From Sympetrum striolatum (Eukaryota > Arthropoda > Insecta > Odonata > Libellulidae), in assembly GCA_947579665.1 (NCBI GenBank), contig OX388347.1:23118562-23182561 (forward strand): a DNA stretch of 64,000 bases, given 5' to 3'. The notes under the pieces were generated by a model, which was given only the letters and a program-made list of their open reading frames with translations, did not search any database and was not told the origin of the DNA. Positions 27,105 through 38,475 of this stretch are shown here, piece after piece. Each line of letters begins with the position of its first letter. The stretch's first letter is position 1. Both the position numbers and the translations under genes were made by a program.

Positions 27105-30100
27105 CATTTTCGCACTTGTTAGTCTAAATGTAGTTGTAATGTTAGTGGGATTATTGTGGAATAAATGAACTTCGAAATGGATAAAATCAATTTTCATAGT
27201 TTGAAAGCGCGTGATATTAAAAACTCACTTCACGAAAGAAATGTATCGCAAAAAGATATTTCTGTGCATTTATTTCCCTAATGGAGTGATGGAAGCAACA
27301 TTTCGTTACACAAACAAGTGCGGAGGACAGACAGCCTTGGACGCAGTAATCCTGATAGCATTCCTACGGCTCGGAGCGATCCTTGAGGCGGGATAATATC
27401 GCGGTTTTCTGCATCGCTGCTTCCGTAAGCTCTCTAAGAGGAGTTCACCAAAACATCCGAGAGACTAACGAGATTTGGCATTGTTTACGTTTCCAACAAA
27501 ATCCAACCCCTAAGCGTTACGCGTCTCCCCCAAGAACGCACATTTCGCAGACGGTGTATCCGTCGCAACTTCCGATTTCCCGGGGAAAAAGCCTCGAAAT
27601 ATTCCTCCACCACGCGATGCTGAATAAAACGGAAGCACTTTCGATTCTGGAAGTTGGAAAAAAAGCATTCACCCGGCAGTGGGAGCTGTTTCGACAACAG
27701 GAAAGAAAATCGCGAAGGAGGAAAGAAGAAGCAGGGAGCAAGCAACAGGTGGGGGGAGGGTCCTCGGAGAAGGGAACAAAGGATGAAGGGGAGGGATTTC
27801 GACGGGATATCTTTCGGAGGGAGAGCCATAAACTAGGGCGGCGGATTCATCGATTGGCTTCCATGAGGTCAAGGGTGCTCGGCGTCTGGACTTAATCCCT
27901 TTCCCCCGGATGATACCTATTGCCTGCAACGAAGTGGGCTAACCTTTTGGATGCTTACAAACACAAACACGCAGAGAGACGGTGTTAATCGCTGTCGATC
28001 CCGGACGATGCGTTAAACGTAACCCTTCGTTTGTGTGGGGCAGGTGTCGCAGACCAATGATGCGTTAATCTATCATGTAGTTAAATTGTGACTAATGCAC
28101 ATCTACTTGTGGAGCTTCCTTAAACTTGCTGCAGTCCATCAAAACAGATACAGTAGAGCAGTATAAACCATCAGTCTACATTTATGACGCATTCATTGAA
28201 CAATTACAAGTTCCAATCAACACTTTTTCAGCCTAATTTCATCAATTCATCAACACGACCCGCATAGTTAAGCACATTACTCTGAAAACACAGCTGTTCA
28301 AAGTTCAAAAATTCAAATAAACACAGGAAAGTGCTGGCAAAGATCTTAATAAATTATGTCCACTATGAAAAGAGAAGTATTTCTGTATTAATTTGGATCG
28401 TGAAACTAAAACAATTGTTTTTCTGAATACATGGGAGTTTCGCAATAGTACTGCTTCTGCAGTTAGCTATTTTTCATAGCCTAGCTACACAAGTTCTCGG
28501 AAGTTATTTTTCCTCAGGCACAGCCAACTTTAGCATCACTTTCCGCATCATTATTAGCAGTTCACAGTTCATCACAGTTGTAGCAGCTTTGATTTTTGTT
28601 ATATCGATTACTGAGTTCGACATGTTTCCATCGTTTACCGAAAGTTTCATAAATTTAGATCAAATTCTAGTTAATTCAGAACGTTAAAATTCTTTTAATC
28701 GAAATGTGTTTTTTTAACGCAAGATGGCCACTACTTTGGCCACTATTTTCTAGTTAAGTAAAATTTATTTGAAAATTTATTTTTTAATTGCTATGATTAA
28801 AATATGTTTAAATCATGGCAAATATAAATAATTAATATGAAATTGAAATCGAAAAGGAAATTTAACTATTGAGAATCGTCAGGGAGACTCGGACTCACTA
28901 ATAAACTCAGAAAAAACCGCTATGTTAGAAATGGCAACTACAATCACTACGTGGATGGAGTTCTTTTCAATTCGTGATGGTTTATTTATTTGGCAACAAA
29001 ACAGGCGATATTCATTTCGATTTTGTAGAACAAACACAGAATGGGCCAATTCCCATTACGATTATATTTTTATCAACGCTCATGGGAATACAATTTCTTT
29101 TCATTCTGAATATTCTTTAAATTTCCGGTGGGTTTTTACTAGTATTTCTGTAAGTTGTTTCATTAGCGGTCAAGAATAAGCCTTCGCTGGAGTAGGTCCA
29201 TCAGCAGCTGATAAAAGTTTACTTTGATATCATGTAGTAGCTTTCCACAAGTAAAATCGATTTTATGTGAATCAAATGTCCAATTGAAAACCAAGCGCAA
29301 GATAATCATGCATGTGCATTCAGAGCCGTAAAAAGTAATATATAAACATTCAAAATGCCACGGAGAGAAGGTAAATTTTCTAGATCAATAAGATATTTTC
29401 TACAATCAGAACCACTATTTAAGTCTATTATTTTAGAGAAGTAGTATTTTAAACAGCCATCTGCAATAGTCTTAACTCAGTCAAATACACAATGGCTATT
29501 TTAATCCCATTGATCGTATTTATAAATTACGGGAAGGTATGATCACGATGACACTCTCAGTTATCTTCTGTTTAAGTGATCAAGATCATAACAAAATAAT
29601 TCTGCATTTTTACATTACATTTGTTATTCTATGACATTCATAGTGTAAAAAAACTCTCCGATTTCATTTTACAACTTGTAAACATTATATAAGTTAGAAA
29701 AGTCATTACTTCCGTGTCTCACGGTCAGTAAATTAGTAAAAGTTTAAAGGAAAGAAATTTCTCTTGTCTTTGATACAATATCCGAGGTTTGTTCTGTATT
29801 GATTGCATTCACCAACTCACATCCATTACAGCTCTGCTAAATCGAGTATTACTATCACCACTGTTTTGTATTTAATTGTAAGTAGAAGGAGAAAGAGCAG
29901 TGTGACAAAGAATATATCCATCTCAGAACTGGATGAAAAACTTATATTATGACTGGACATCGAAAATATATCTTCGATAGTTTATCTTGAAGGATTATCT
30001 CTACTGTTAAAAACTGTAAAACAACTCTCAAGGTTTCTCAATAGTAAACCTTTCTGCCTATGGCACACATATACGTGTCTTTATCTGTACACATAATTAT

Positions 30101-31189
30101 TGATGCAATAGCTTAAATGTTGAGCAGCTATTACTTGTCATAGGAGTCCGCATTCATGTTTCTAACTTCTATTAATTTCTCATCTAAATTTGCTTCAGGT
30201 TACGTACTACCGAAGACTTCTTCTCAAAAGAAAATGAGATAAGGAACTAGTTAAGAGTCAAGATGAAATTGTGTCTCATAATGAAAAGTTGTATTACTCG
30301 TCTATGATGCGTAATATGGTTGTAAGACGTCATTTCAACTAATTACCTAATATTTCGACTCGAGGTTCCCAAGTGCTTTATTAGGGATGCGAAAGGGAAA
30401 GGGCGAATGTTTCCGTGAGAAGGCAGTATGCCTTATTTATCACTTGTTCCCATATTCGGTCATGGTAGTTACACAAATTTAAGAAAACATCAGTCAAAAA
30501 CGCGCTGTGGGAGCAATGGCCGTATCCAATCGTTATGGAGGAATTAATGCGAATTAGTCTTTCATCTGTTTCAGTTATGTCTTAATACTCTTCCGACCTT
30601 ACTATTATGCTCATTAAGCAAAGTTATTACGGAGGGGAGATTTTTATTTAATTTACGGAACATTTCGTAAGGCCGGTAATGTCGTACAGTCGAATTTACA
30701 CTAGGCAAGATAGTTTGATCTGCGAAATTTTAGTTTTTCTAGCTGATTTACTATTCCTCTTTTTTTAAGACTATACACACAGAAATCATTGGGCTCATCG
30801 TCAGTATTTGCGTGGTGTTCTAAGTTCAAAGAGGGGTGGATGCTAAAAGATTATGATTAAATCCTGATTCAGTTACTCCCGCATTAAATGAAAATTTCTA
30901 CTTTAATTGCATTTTGAGAGGATTTATAATGGAAAAGATTTAATCCTAAAAAAATTGGAGGGGTTTTAAAATTTTTGCGATAAAAGACATTTTCTTCGGT
31001 TTCAATCTCAACCGGATATAAGACATGATTTCAGCTTTCGAATAAAGTTGCTGCATTAGCGTAATTTCCTTGCCTTTAAGATCAAAATCCGAGCTCTACA
31101 TACATAAATTATGAAAGATTTCATGCCATGTCTATATTTATATATTCTATTTACTGTCTCAAAATTATTCACCTTGATACTTCATACCT

Positions 31190-31710
31190 ATTACCAAAAG
31201 AATTCCGAAACTATCCGGACATCATCGCAACGCGCAGCTCAACAGCATCGAAGTATTAAACTCACGCCTGTCAGCACCATTTTCGCGGATGGCGCGCACA
31301 AAAGCCGATTCTACGGATCGCATCCAGTTATGTAATAAAGCGCGGCGGATAAACAAGTGCACCCTTTTTGGCTTACGGGTTTTCATCCCTCTCACCGACA
31401 ACACCAGTTGAGCAACGCCGTCGTTGGCACGGTTTTGCAAGGGACCAACAAGACAATGAGGAACGCGCGCCAATGCGACCGCGGCGACCCCCATCCGGCG
31501 ATTCTTGGAACTGCTCCCGGACGCGTCATCTGTGCACGCGACTCTGAAAACGGCCACCAGAGAGCGCCGCGCAAAACCGAGCAATCATCTGCCGGCGGCT
31601 GCTACCTGGGGTAGCGATGATTTACGGGAGGGCCAAAAAGAGCCCTCAACAGATTGACCCGTCACGTGTGGCCTATAAAAAGCCCAGAACGCGGGGAAAG
31701 ATAGCAAAAG
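31190..31710. promoter_or_regulatory. CpG-rich island with promoter/insulator-like motifs
   Basis: About 500 bp of GC-rich, CpG-dense sequence stands out from AT-rich flanks. It contains a near-consensus CTCF-like string at 31554-31567, an E-box CACGTG at 31663-31668 and a TATA-like CTATAAAAAG at 31673-31682. The order and spacing would suit a plus-strand core promoter starting near 31705-31715, but no downstream exon was recognised. The short open frames here are of the kind GC-rich DNA produces by chance. Assignment as a promoter or boundary is inference. Confidence 0.35.
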
Positions 31711-32209
31711 TCAATATTGATTTCTACGGAGGGATGCGACGGATCATCGGAAAAAAAGAAAGGTGCCAATCAAAATGATTTTCGTGACAGTCGCCTCGGG
31801 ATTCGGTTCGGTCTGTAAAAGGGGATTTAACAGTTCGTGGTGCATCACCAGAGGCGGATGCAGAGTTTTGGAGCCCTAATCCTTCTGGGAGCCACCGATT
31901 TTTCTGTTGTGCTCTTTGAGAGTCTGAGCTAGCACAGGAATCCCATAGAAATTATTTTAAAGAAGACAGGATGTGTGAATGAAAAGGAGCACAATCAAAG
32001 TACAAAATACTAAGTTATAGAAATATTATCAAAATCTAAAATAAAAATTTTTATCAGTATCATTGACTCCCCCATGGATACTGTACTTCCTATAGATCCT
32101 GCAATGATAAGCGACTTGTCTTAAAGTAATCTCAATGACAGGTTTAGTTATGAACGTATTTAATAACAAGATTTTATTTACATATATTGGCAGTTATTGT
32201 TAGAATAGG

Positions 32210-32238
32210 TTCCAAACGGGAATCGAACCGGAGACTTT
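32210..32238 (-). repeat. Isolated B-box/T-arm relic
   Basis: On the minus strand, ctccggttcgattcccg holds a perfect B-box core (GGTTCGATTCC) at 32217-32230. The T-stem pairs only partly and no A box is seen upstream. Confidence 0.35.
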
Positions 32239-33739
32239 TAAAAACAACTGGAAGAAATACTCACTGATCAATCAGGAATATATCAAATATTAAATGCAAC
32301 TCAGTTAAAAGATATTAAACATCTATTTTATGGATGTAGGAGATATTTAAGAAAGGAAGATGAAATTTAATATTATATCGCATTTATTTACTTCACATAT
32401 CCTTCGTAATTACAATAAAGTCTCTACTGTAAAACTTTGTCTGGCCCAACCATCAGAAATCCTGATAGAAAGAACAATTATCATTCAAATTAAAAAAATC
32501 AGGTACGGTTTGCGAACTTGGAAACCAGCTGTTGATTTTTTCTATTCGTTCTTGATTAAATCGACCCGAGAAGCCAGCATCCGAAACCAGAATGGCACTT
32601 AAGATTTCGCTCGCACGTTCGCTGACCGAAATTACTCATTGGCTCAAATAAAAGGACTTTCTTCTTTATCTTTGCTAGTTCTATTTGATTTGTCATAACA
32701 CTAATCGTGCCGTATCTCGGGTAAACAATGATTTTGTAACCGAATGATCGGGTCCAATCGATTACATTCCTAGTCCGAAACTGATCCAATAGACACGGAT
32801 TCGAAACCGTGATATAAGAGATGAAACACATAAAACTGCCGAACCTCTTATCTTCGTACCAAGGTTGACGCCAGTCTCTGATCTGGATTCAAAGAACATT
32901 ATTGAGTAAGAGGTCGCGCTGGTAAAAACGGAAATAAAACAAGGCGGCGGAATCTGTAGCTGTTATTTCCTGAGAATTTATGACGATCACCTTGCCAATT
33001 ACCCTCTATAATAGGGAATTTCCACAACAACGTTATGCTAATGTTGCTGGTGAAACGTTTACAACTAATCTCTGTAAAAATCTTCAAAGCAGTAACATAC
33101 TCATAGCACGCTTTGAAAACGGAGGCATAAATTGATCTTGAGACACTTTTAACGATGAGCATGCAATTGCAATTGTTCTGAATAGCGGAGTTAGGAGCTT
33201 ATGCTCGTGAAAAGCACGGCTGAGTTAAGAAATAGATGCTAAAAAAGAAGGCTTTGGGATTTTTAGACTTCAGCTCTTCCTTAACTATTTTAATTATTAG
33301 AAATGTGGATTATATTTAAATTTAGAAATTCTGATGGAAAAGAAGCGTTAATCTAAAATGAAGAAATTAGAACAGCATTTAACAACTCAACACCACACTG
33401 AAAATATACTTGAGATTTCAAATGTGAGATACATGGTTATCCCTGAAACCACAAACTTAAACGATAAAACCGATACCAAATGTCATTCAGTCAATATCAT
33501 AATCCTCGTTTAGGACTTCGTAAAAACATCCGTCGCGGAGAGATCTCCTAGACATCGATAGAGAATTGATAAATAGATTGATTGACGTTTGGAATCATTG
33601 CTTTTATAGTAGCCTCATTAAGTTGGTAAACACGAGATACATTATCGCCAATACGGAAGAATTTGCGAGGAGGCGAGGGCAAATCCATTTTTCCCTCTGG
33701 GTAAAGTGGACGCCAATTTGAAATTTTAATTGGAGCAAG

Positions 33740-34219
33740 TTGGGTTGCCTACTCTCCAGGCGATGGATCATGCCTTCCCATTTCAAGTGGCTCGAGACAG
33801 GTGAAGAAAAAATTATTTTCAGTATTGTACTCCTCGAAGTCCTTCAAACGGTATGCAATTACGGGGAAAGTGAAATGCGGAAGGAGACATGCGTTCAGAA
33901 GTCATCATTGTCATCTAAAGAGGCCGTTATTAGTGTTCGGTACGATGTGGAAACCATTATCTTCGATCAATTCAAAGACGCCAGCTTCCTAGTAAAACGA
34001 AAATTGCGCGTGTCGACGGAGGTGATGAAGGCTATTGTGGATACGTACATAACGAAATATCTTTGTTATCGCTCTAAAAAGTTGAGATTTCTCGTTGCTA
34101 CTGAAAGGAGTTTACGTACGCCTTTCCAATTCAGCGGTGAAGGTATGCCTATAATGTTTAATTCCAAAACCCTTTTCAATAGCCTTTTCATGATTCAATA
34201 TATACGTTTTCGAAATTAA
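33740..34219 (+). other. 160-codon open frame, unassigned
   Basis: This plus-strand ATG-initiated frame has mixed composition and is not low complexity. It contains segments such as VISVRYDVETIIFDQFKDAS and MKAIVDTYITKYLCYRSKKL that could form ordinary secondary structure. No motif, paralogue or catalytic pattern is recognised. A frame of this length is expected to occur roughly once by chance in 64 kb of this base composition, so it is recorded only as a candidate. Confidence 0.12.
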
Positions 34220-37200
34220 TTTTTCTAACTCGGGTTTGGCGGTATAGTATAGATTACGTTTTCAAAATGAAGAGTTACTTTCTAAAGAAAATTTTCTTGG
34301 GAGCAATTCACTTGCGTATTAAGGTACAAGTTCGTTGGTGCTCAAATATTTTTCCGCGCGCACTGTAATTCTTATAGCATAGATATCTTTAATTTTAAGG
34401 ACAGATTCAAACTGCTTAATAAACTGGTAAGACTCGTAAATACCAACATAATTTGCGTTTTTTTATCTTTCAATGTACGCAAAGATAAACATAGTCTAGA
34501 TTATCTGCCGAACATGAATACTTATCTGTTCTCGTACTTTACGTACTCGGAGTACAATGGAATTATTTAAGCGCTTGTTTTTAACCTTTTTCTTCCTTTC
34601 GATTTTCTCGTAAATTTTCATCCGATTAGGTACAAAAAGACCAACTAAATTCTCTAGCATTATTGTTTCGTCGCTCATGTTATTGTGGATGCCTTTTATT
34701 TTCATTTGATTAGACCGCGAAGTAAGGATTACGTCCACGTGTAGATTTCGACGAGGAGTAGCGGCCTGAAAACAATTTCCATAACTTCGAGTAGCACTAA
34801 AAAAATCTTACCTAGTCACTGTTTACGACTTGAGCAGAGACGGCAAAATGCCACCCGGTAGCTAGGACGGGGCAAAATTCAGATCACCTCCAATGAGAGT
34901 GGAAATTGTGCCGCGGTATTCATACGCAAATTTTACTCTTCTTAATGGTGTAATCCGACGAGAGTAATGCTCAAGCGTACAATTATAGGTCGTAAATCAC
35001 GCTGGGGGCGCCATTCATGCACCGGAACGGCTACTTGAGATATCTTCGCGCATTTACGCGTATGCCTGGGATTTAGAAGCAAACCGATGAAAAAATATGG
35101 ATGAAAATAATCTCGGGTGGAGAACGCCGAATGTGATTAAACGCAACTTCCTGAACTTTTGATGCTGGCTAATCACCGCTCTGACGCGATTTCATGAGCA
35201 CGTCGGTAAATCATTGGAGAGGTCATTAAGAGGGGCTCTAATTGAAATTTCCCGCAGATTAGGATAGAGAAAAATAGGCTTGGCCTCACCCGTCGATTAT
35301 GAAATATTCCTCTGCAATGAAGTCTAGCATTACGATGTCTAGGGAGCGATTCACAGATTATATATTGGGTATTGATTGGAACCTTTCGTATTGAGTGGGG
35401 TCTATCCTATTGGTCATTCTCTAATGGGAGATACCAATGCACCCGTTCAGTAATACTATCAGGTAAACAGAAAAAAAGATTCCATTTAAGAGAGATTAAT
35501 TACCTAATGCTTTTTGATCTTGGCATCGTGGATTCGATGCGGATGTTGCGTTAGTCTACGACGAAAGAAGTCATCGGTATTAATGTAAGTGCTTATCTAT
35601 AATTTATAGCATCTTCGTTCAATGCATGCATATATGGACTAACCAATCGAATAAATTACAGGTAGTGATGGCATACTCTGTGATTTAAATACGCATTTTT
35701 TCTTATAAATATTTCACATTAATAAGTTGGCTCATATGTTAAGTGTAGCATTGTACGATTATTAGGAGGTAATTATGTCTTTAACCTCTCTCCCTTAGTA
35801 CCCATTACAGCCAATGTGCATTAATCAGGTTCTCAAATCATCATACGAGGAAGGACCAGTGCAATGCACCTCCGTACATCCTTTCGGTTCTTCATCTTCT
35901 CTTTATAATCACATAAGTAAAAGGAAATTATCAGAATTACTATTTTTTGCTGTTACTTATCTGGATTAACTGTTATTAAATTGAACTGGATATTTGAATT
36001 CTTAAATTATACGACTTCTACTACTTTTGCAAAAATATTTTCTCACCATATAGTTGGCTTAGTCTAGATTAGGTACTCATACATTTTATCTGTCCTTAGT
36101 ATGAGAAAAACCTCCTCAGATTCTGTACGAGTACTTTTTGTGCAGTGGTCTCTATTCTGAATAAATTTAAACTGATTTTTTCATTTTTAATTCCCATCAT
36201 TCTTCGAGTCATTCCGACGTATTCTCGAATACGATGTGCCTACCAAACAGCAAAGTTTTTATTTCCTCTATACAATTCATTCAGCCATAAAACCAAATTA
36301 GCCGGCTTCTTTATTTCTCGCTTTTAACGCTACACCCGACTATGGCCTCATCTCCAGGTTCCGAGGCCTAGAATCGGTAGAAAAAACACTCATATCTGAT
36401 CCCAAATTAAATTAGAAAACTGCGCTGTCGAAAGCATCTCATAAAAACCATCGAACTGATAACCGTTGGTCCGTTTCGAAGGGGTTAACGTCTCTCTCAA
36501 AGCAGTAACAAACAGGTATTCATTTATGAGATACTCGGAAGACAGAAATAACATTCTAAATCAGAGTTTACAAGGGTCTAAGTGACGACTGGGAAATAAT
36601 GAAGGTAGAAGAAAATTTATTGCTTCGTCCCAAGGAAGTTAAGCCCATGCTCGAAAAACTTTCATTCCGTTATTTTTAACGCCGTGTTTAATAGATTCCT
36701 CTTATCATTCGATAAGAGGAGGAACGAATGTGAGAATTTCCGTATGTCATTAATCAAAGCGCTCTTAAGAAGGAAGGGATAGGTCGAGCGCCATGAATTA
36801 TGTTCCGGGAGCGACAGCTCTAGCATGACCGGTGACAATTTGATATCGCTTTGAAACAAGGAACGCTTTGTAAGTGAGGCGATCGGAATTTGAGGCTGGT
36901 AAAACAAACAGTGGGACGAGAGATACTAGCGACCGCTTTTTCACGCCATCCGATACGCGACTGTCGTAATCTACCGCTCGAAAGCGTCCATAAGCGACGC
37001 AGGTTATCGAAAATAAACGATCCACTCACGATTATCTACAGTTGCGGGAGGTGAATCTCTCCATATATTCTCACGACCTTATAACACGGGACTCCACGCT
37101 CAAAGCCTACTTTTAGAGATGAAAAAGGATTAATTTACTGCCAAAATAATGCAAGAATGGGTTTCAAGAGATCAAAAGTCAATGCATAAAAATTAAGAAT

Positions 37201-37295
37201 CGAAATTCGGTTAAACGAGCAAAAATTATTTTGTTTTTAATTTTCGTAAAAACCAGAGGTTTGAAAATTAAGAAATTTAAACAAAATGGGGGTTG

Positions 37296-37383
37296 AAAAT
37301 AAACCGCAGATTTTGTATTTTCCACAAAAATTTATTAATACACGACCGGTTTCGGTCTTACAGCCGTCATATATCGATTTTAT
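37296..37383. mobile_element. Short inserted repeat with 'gaccggtttcggt' motif and 13-bp flanking duplication
   Basis: An 88-bp AT-rich segment lies between perfect copies of aaaatgggggttg at 37283-37295 and 37384-37396. Within it, cacgaccggtttcggtc starts at 37351, followed by cttacagccgtcat. From memory, this 'acgaccggtttcg' string recurs in many dispersed arthropod repeats; no search was done. The 13-bp duplication fits LINE-mediated insertion of a truncated non-autonomous element. No coding capacity is present. Confidence 0.65.
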
Positions 37384-38379
37384 AAAATGGGGGTTGTTTC
37401 TCGATATAATTTTATATTATTTTTGGATGTAAATTAACGAATATTCGAATTTCTGACAGTCAAAAATTGAATCCATTCAATGCTTCGTTTCTTACTATAA
37501 TTTGTCTGCTAATTTTCAAAAGTGACAGCAATCGTTATCAGTAAACAATCAAATATAATGTTTATATTTGAATGAAACGGTAAGGTTGAAAAAAACTCCT
37601 CGAAGCTGTATTTTCATTGGTTGCAGTAAGCGGTCCTTGATGGCCAAATATGTTGGCTAGAACTCAGTGAGAAAATAATTCAAAAGATAAGAAACTTTTA
37701 CAAGATCTCACAGTAGAGATTTCCTTAACCTGTCTCTGGAAAACATACGACGTAATTTTAATTCCTAAATTTTCGCTACCCGCATATTGTGAATCCTATC
37801 TAAGGAGTGCTATTTTGAAGACCAAATCATCGATATCAAACGGATATATATTTAAAGAGAAACTGATAAAAATGAGAACTCTTTCCAATACACGTAACCA
37901 ACGCTTCATCCAAACAAAAATGGCACGTTCCTCCCTCTCGGTCGATTAGCTCCAAACCGAATTGTATTCACCTAACATGAGATGTGGGTTACGAAAACAT
38001 CGACGTACAGAATCTTCCTCGAATGTCCATCCGATTTCTATTTCGATCGCGTTTCCATTCTCCCCTATCATCACAGATAATCGGAGCACCGTAAGAAGCT
38101 TCACCTTCGCCTCCTCCTTATCTCTCCTACCTGTAAACACAGTCCACATCCGTCGAAATAGGCAATTTGGCAATAATCTTAGTTCTAGCACGCACCGGTC
38201 GAATAATGGGAGGGAGACATTAGTAAGCGGGGAAAAGACGGAGAGAGGCTACCTAATTGGATTGTGTTGCGTGCCCTCACGAGTCGACCCCGCCCTATGG
38301 ACCACGTCACACACAGCAGGTGCACATCCCGTGAGAAGGAACTGCCGGGCGGGAGGTGTTGAATAAGAAAGAGCCCCAA

Positions 38380-38475
38380 ACCCACACCTCCTCTCTCATC
38401 CACCGAACGTCCTTCACCCATTTTCCGATCACGTGACTGGCGATCGGCCGTCCCATTGGTTCGCGCCGCCCACAT
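38380..38475. promoter_or_regulatory. E-box plus inverted CCAAT in a CpG-rich patch
   Basis: A fully palindromic TCACGTGA at 38429-38436 is followed 18 nt later by CCATTGG (inverted CCAAT box, 38453-38459) and then cgcgccgccc. This combination is common in proximal promoters bound by bHLH-zip factors and NF-Y. It lies 18 kb upstream, in gene orientation, of the minus-strand exon at 20 kb, so it could be that gene's promoter. No first exon was identified. Confidence 0.3.

Larger units (their letters stand above)
20350..31185. other. Non-coding, presumed intron upstream of the 20-kb exon
   Basis: AT-rich with modest GC-richer patches near 22620-23000, 25320-26060 and 27380-27900. The last has G/A bias that produces long frames on both strands. 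The stretch 28080-31100 is uniformly AT-rich and without structure I can see. Confidence 0.5.
31720..37280. other. Non-coding, no gene seen
   Basis: AT-rich DNA with the B-box relic at 32217 and a perfect 5-bp hairpin cacgg/ccgtg at 32794-32811 around attcgaaa, which may be another T-arm relic. The 160-codon frame at 33740 is listed separately. Confidence 0.5.

Noticed and set aside
27383..27895. 170-codon plus-strand frame with an overlapping 114-codon minus-strand frame
   Set aside because: Both strands are open because the patch is G/A-biased and GC-richer; no recognisable protein feature.
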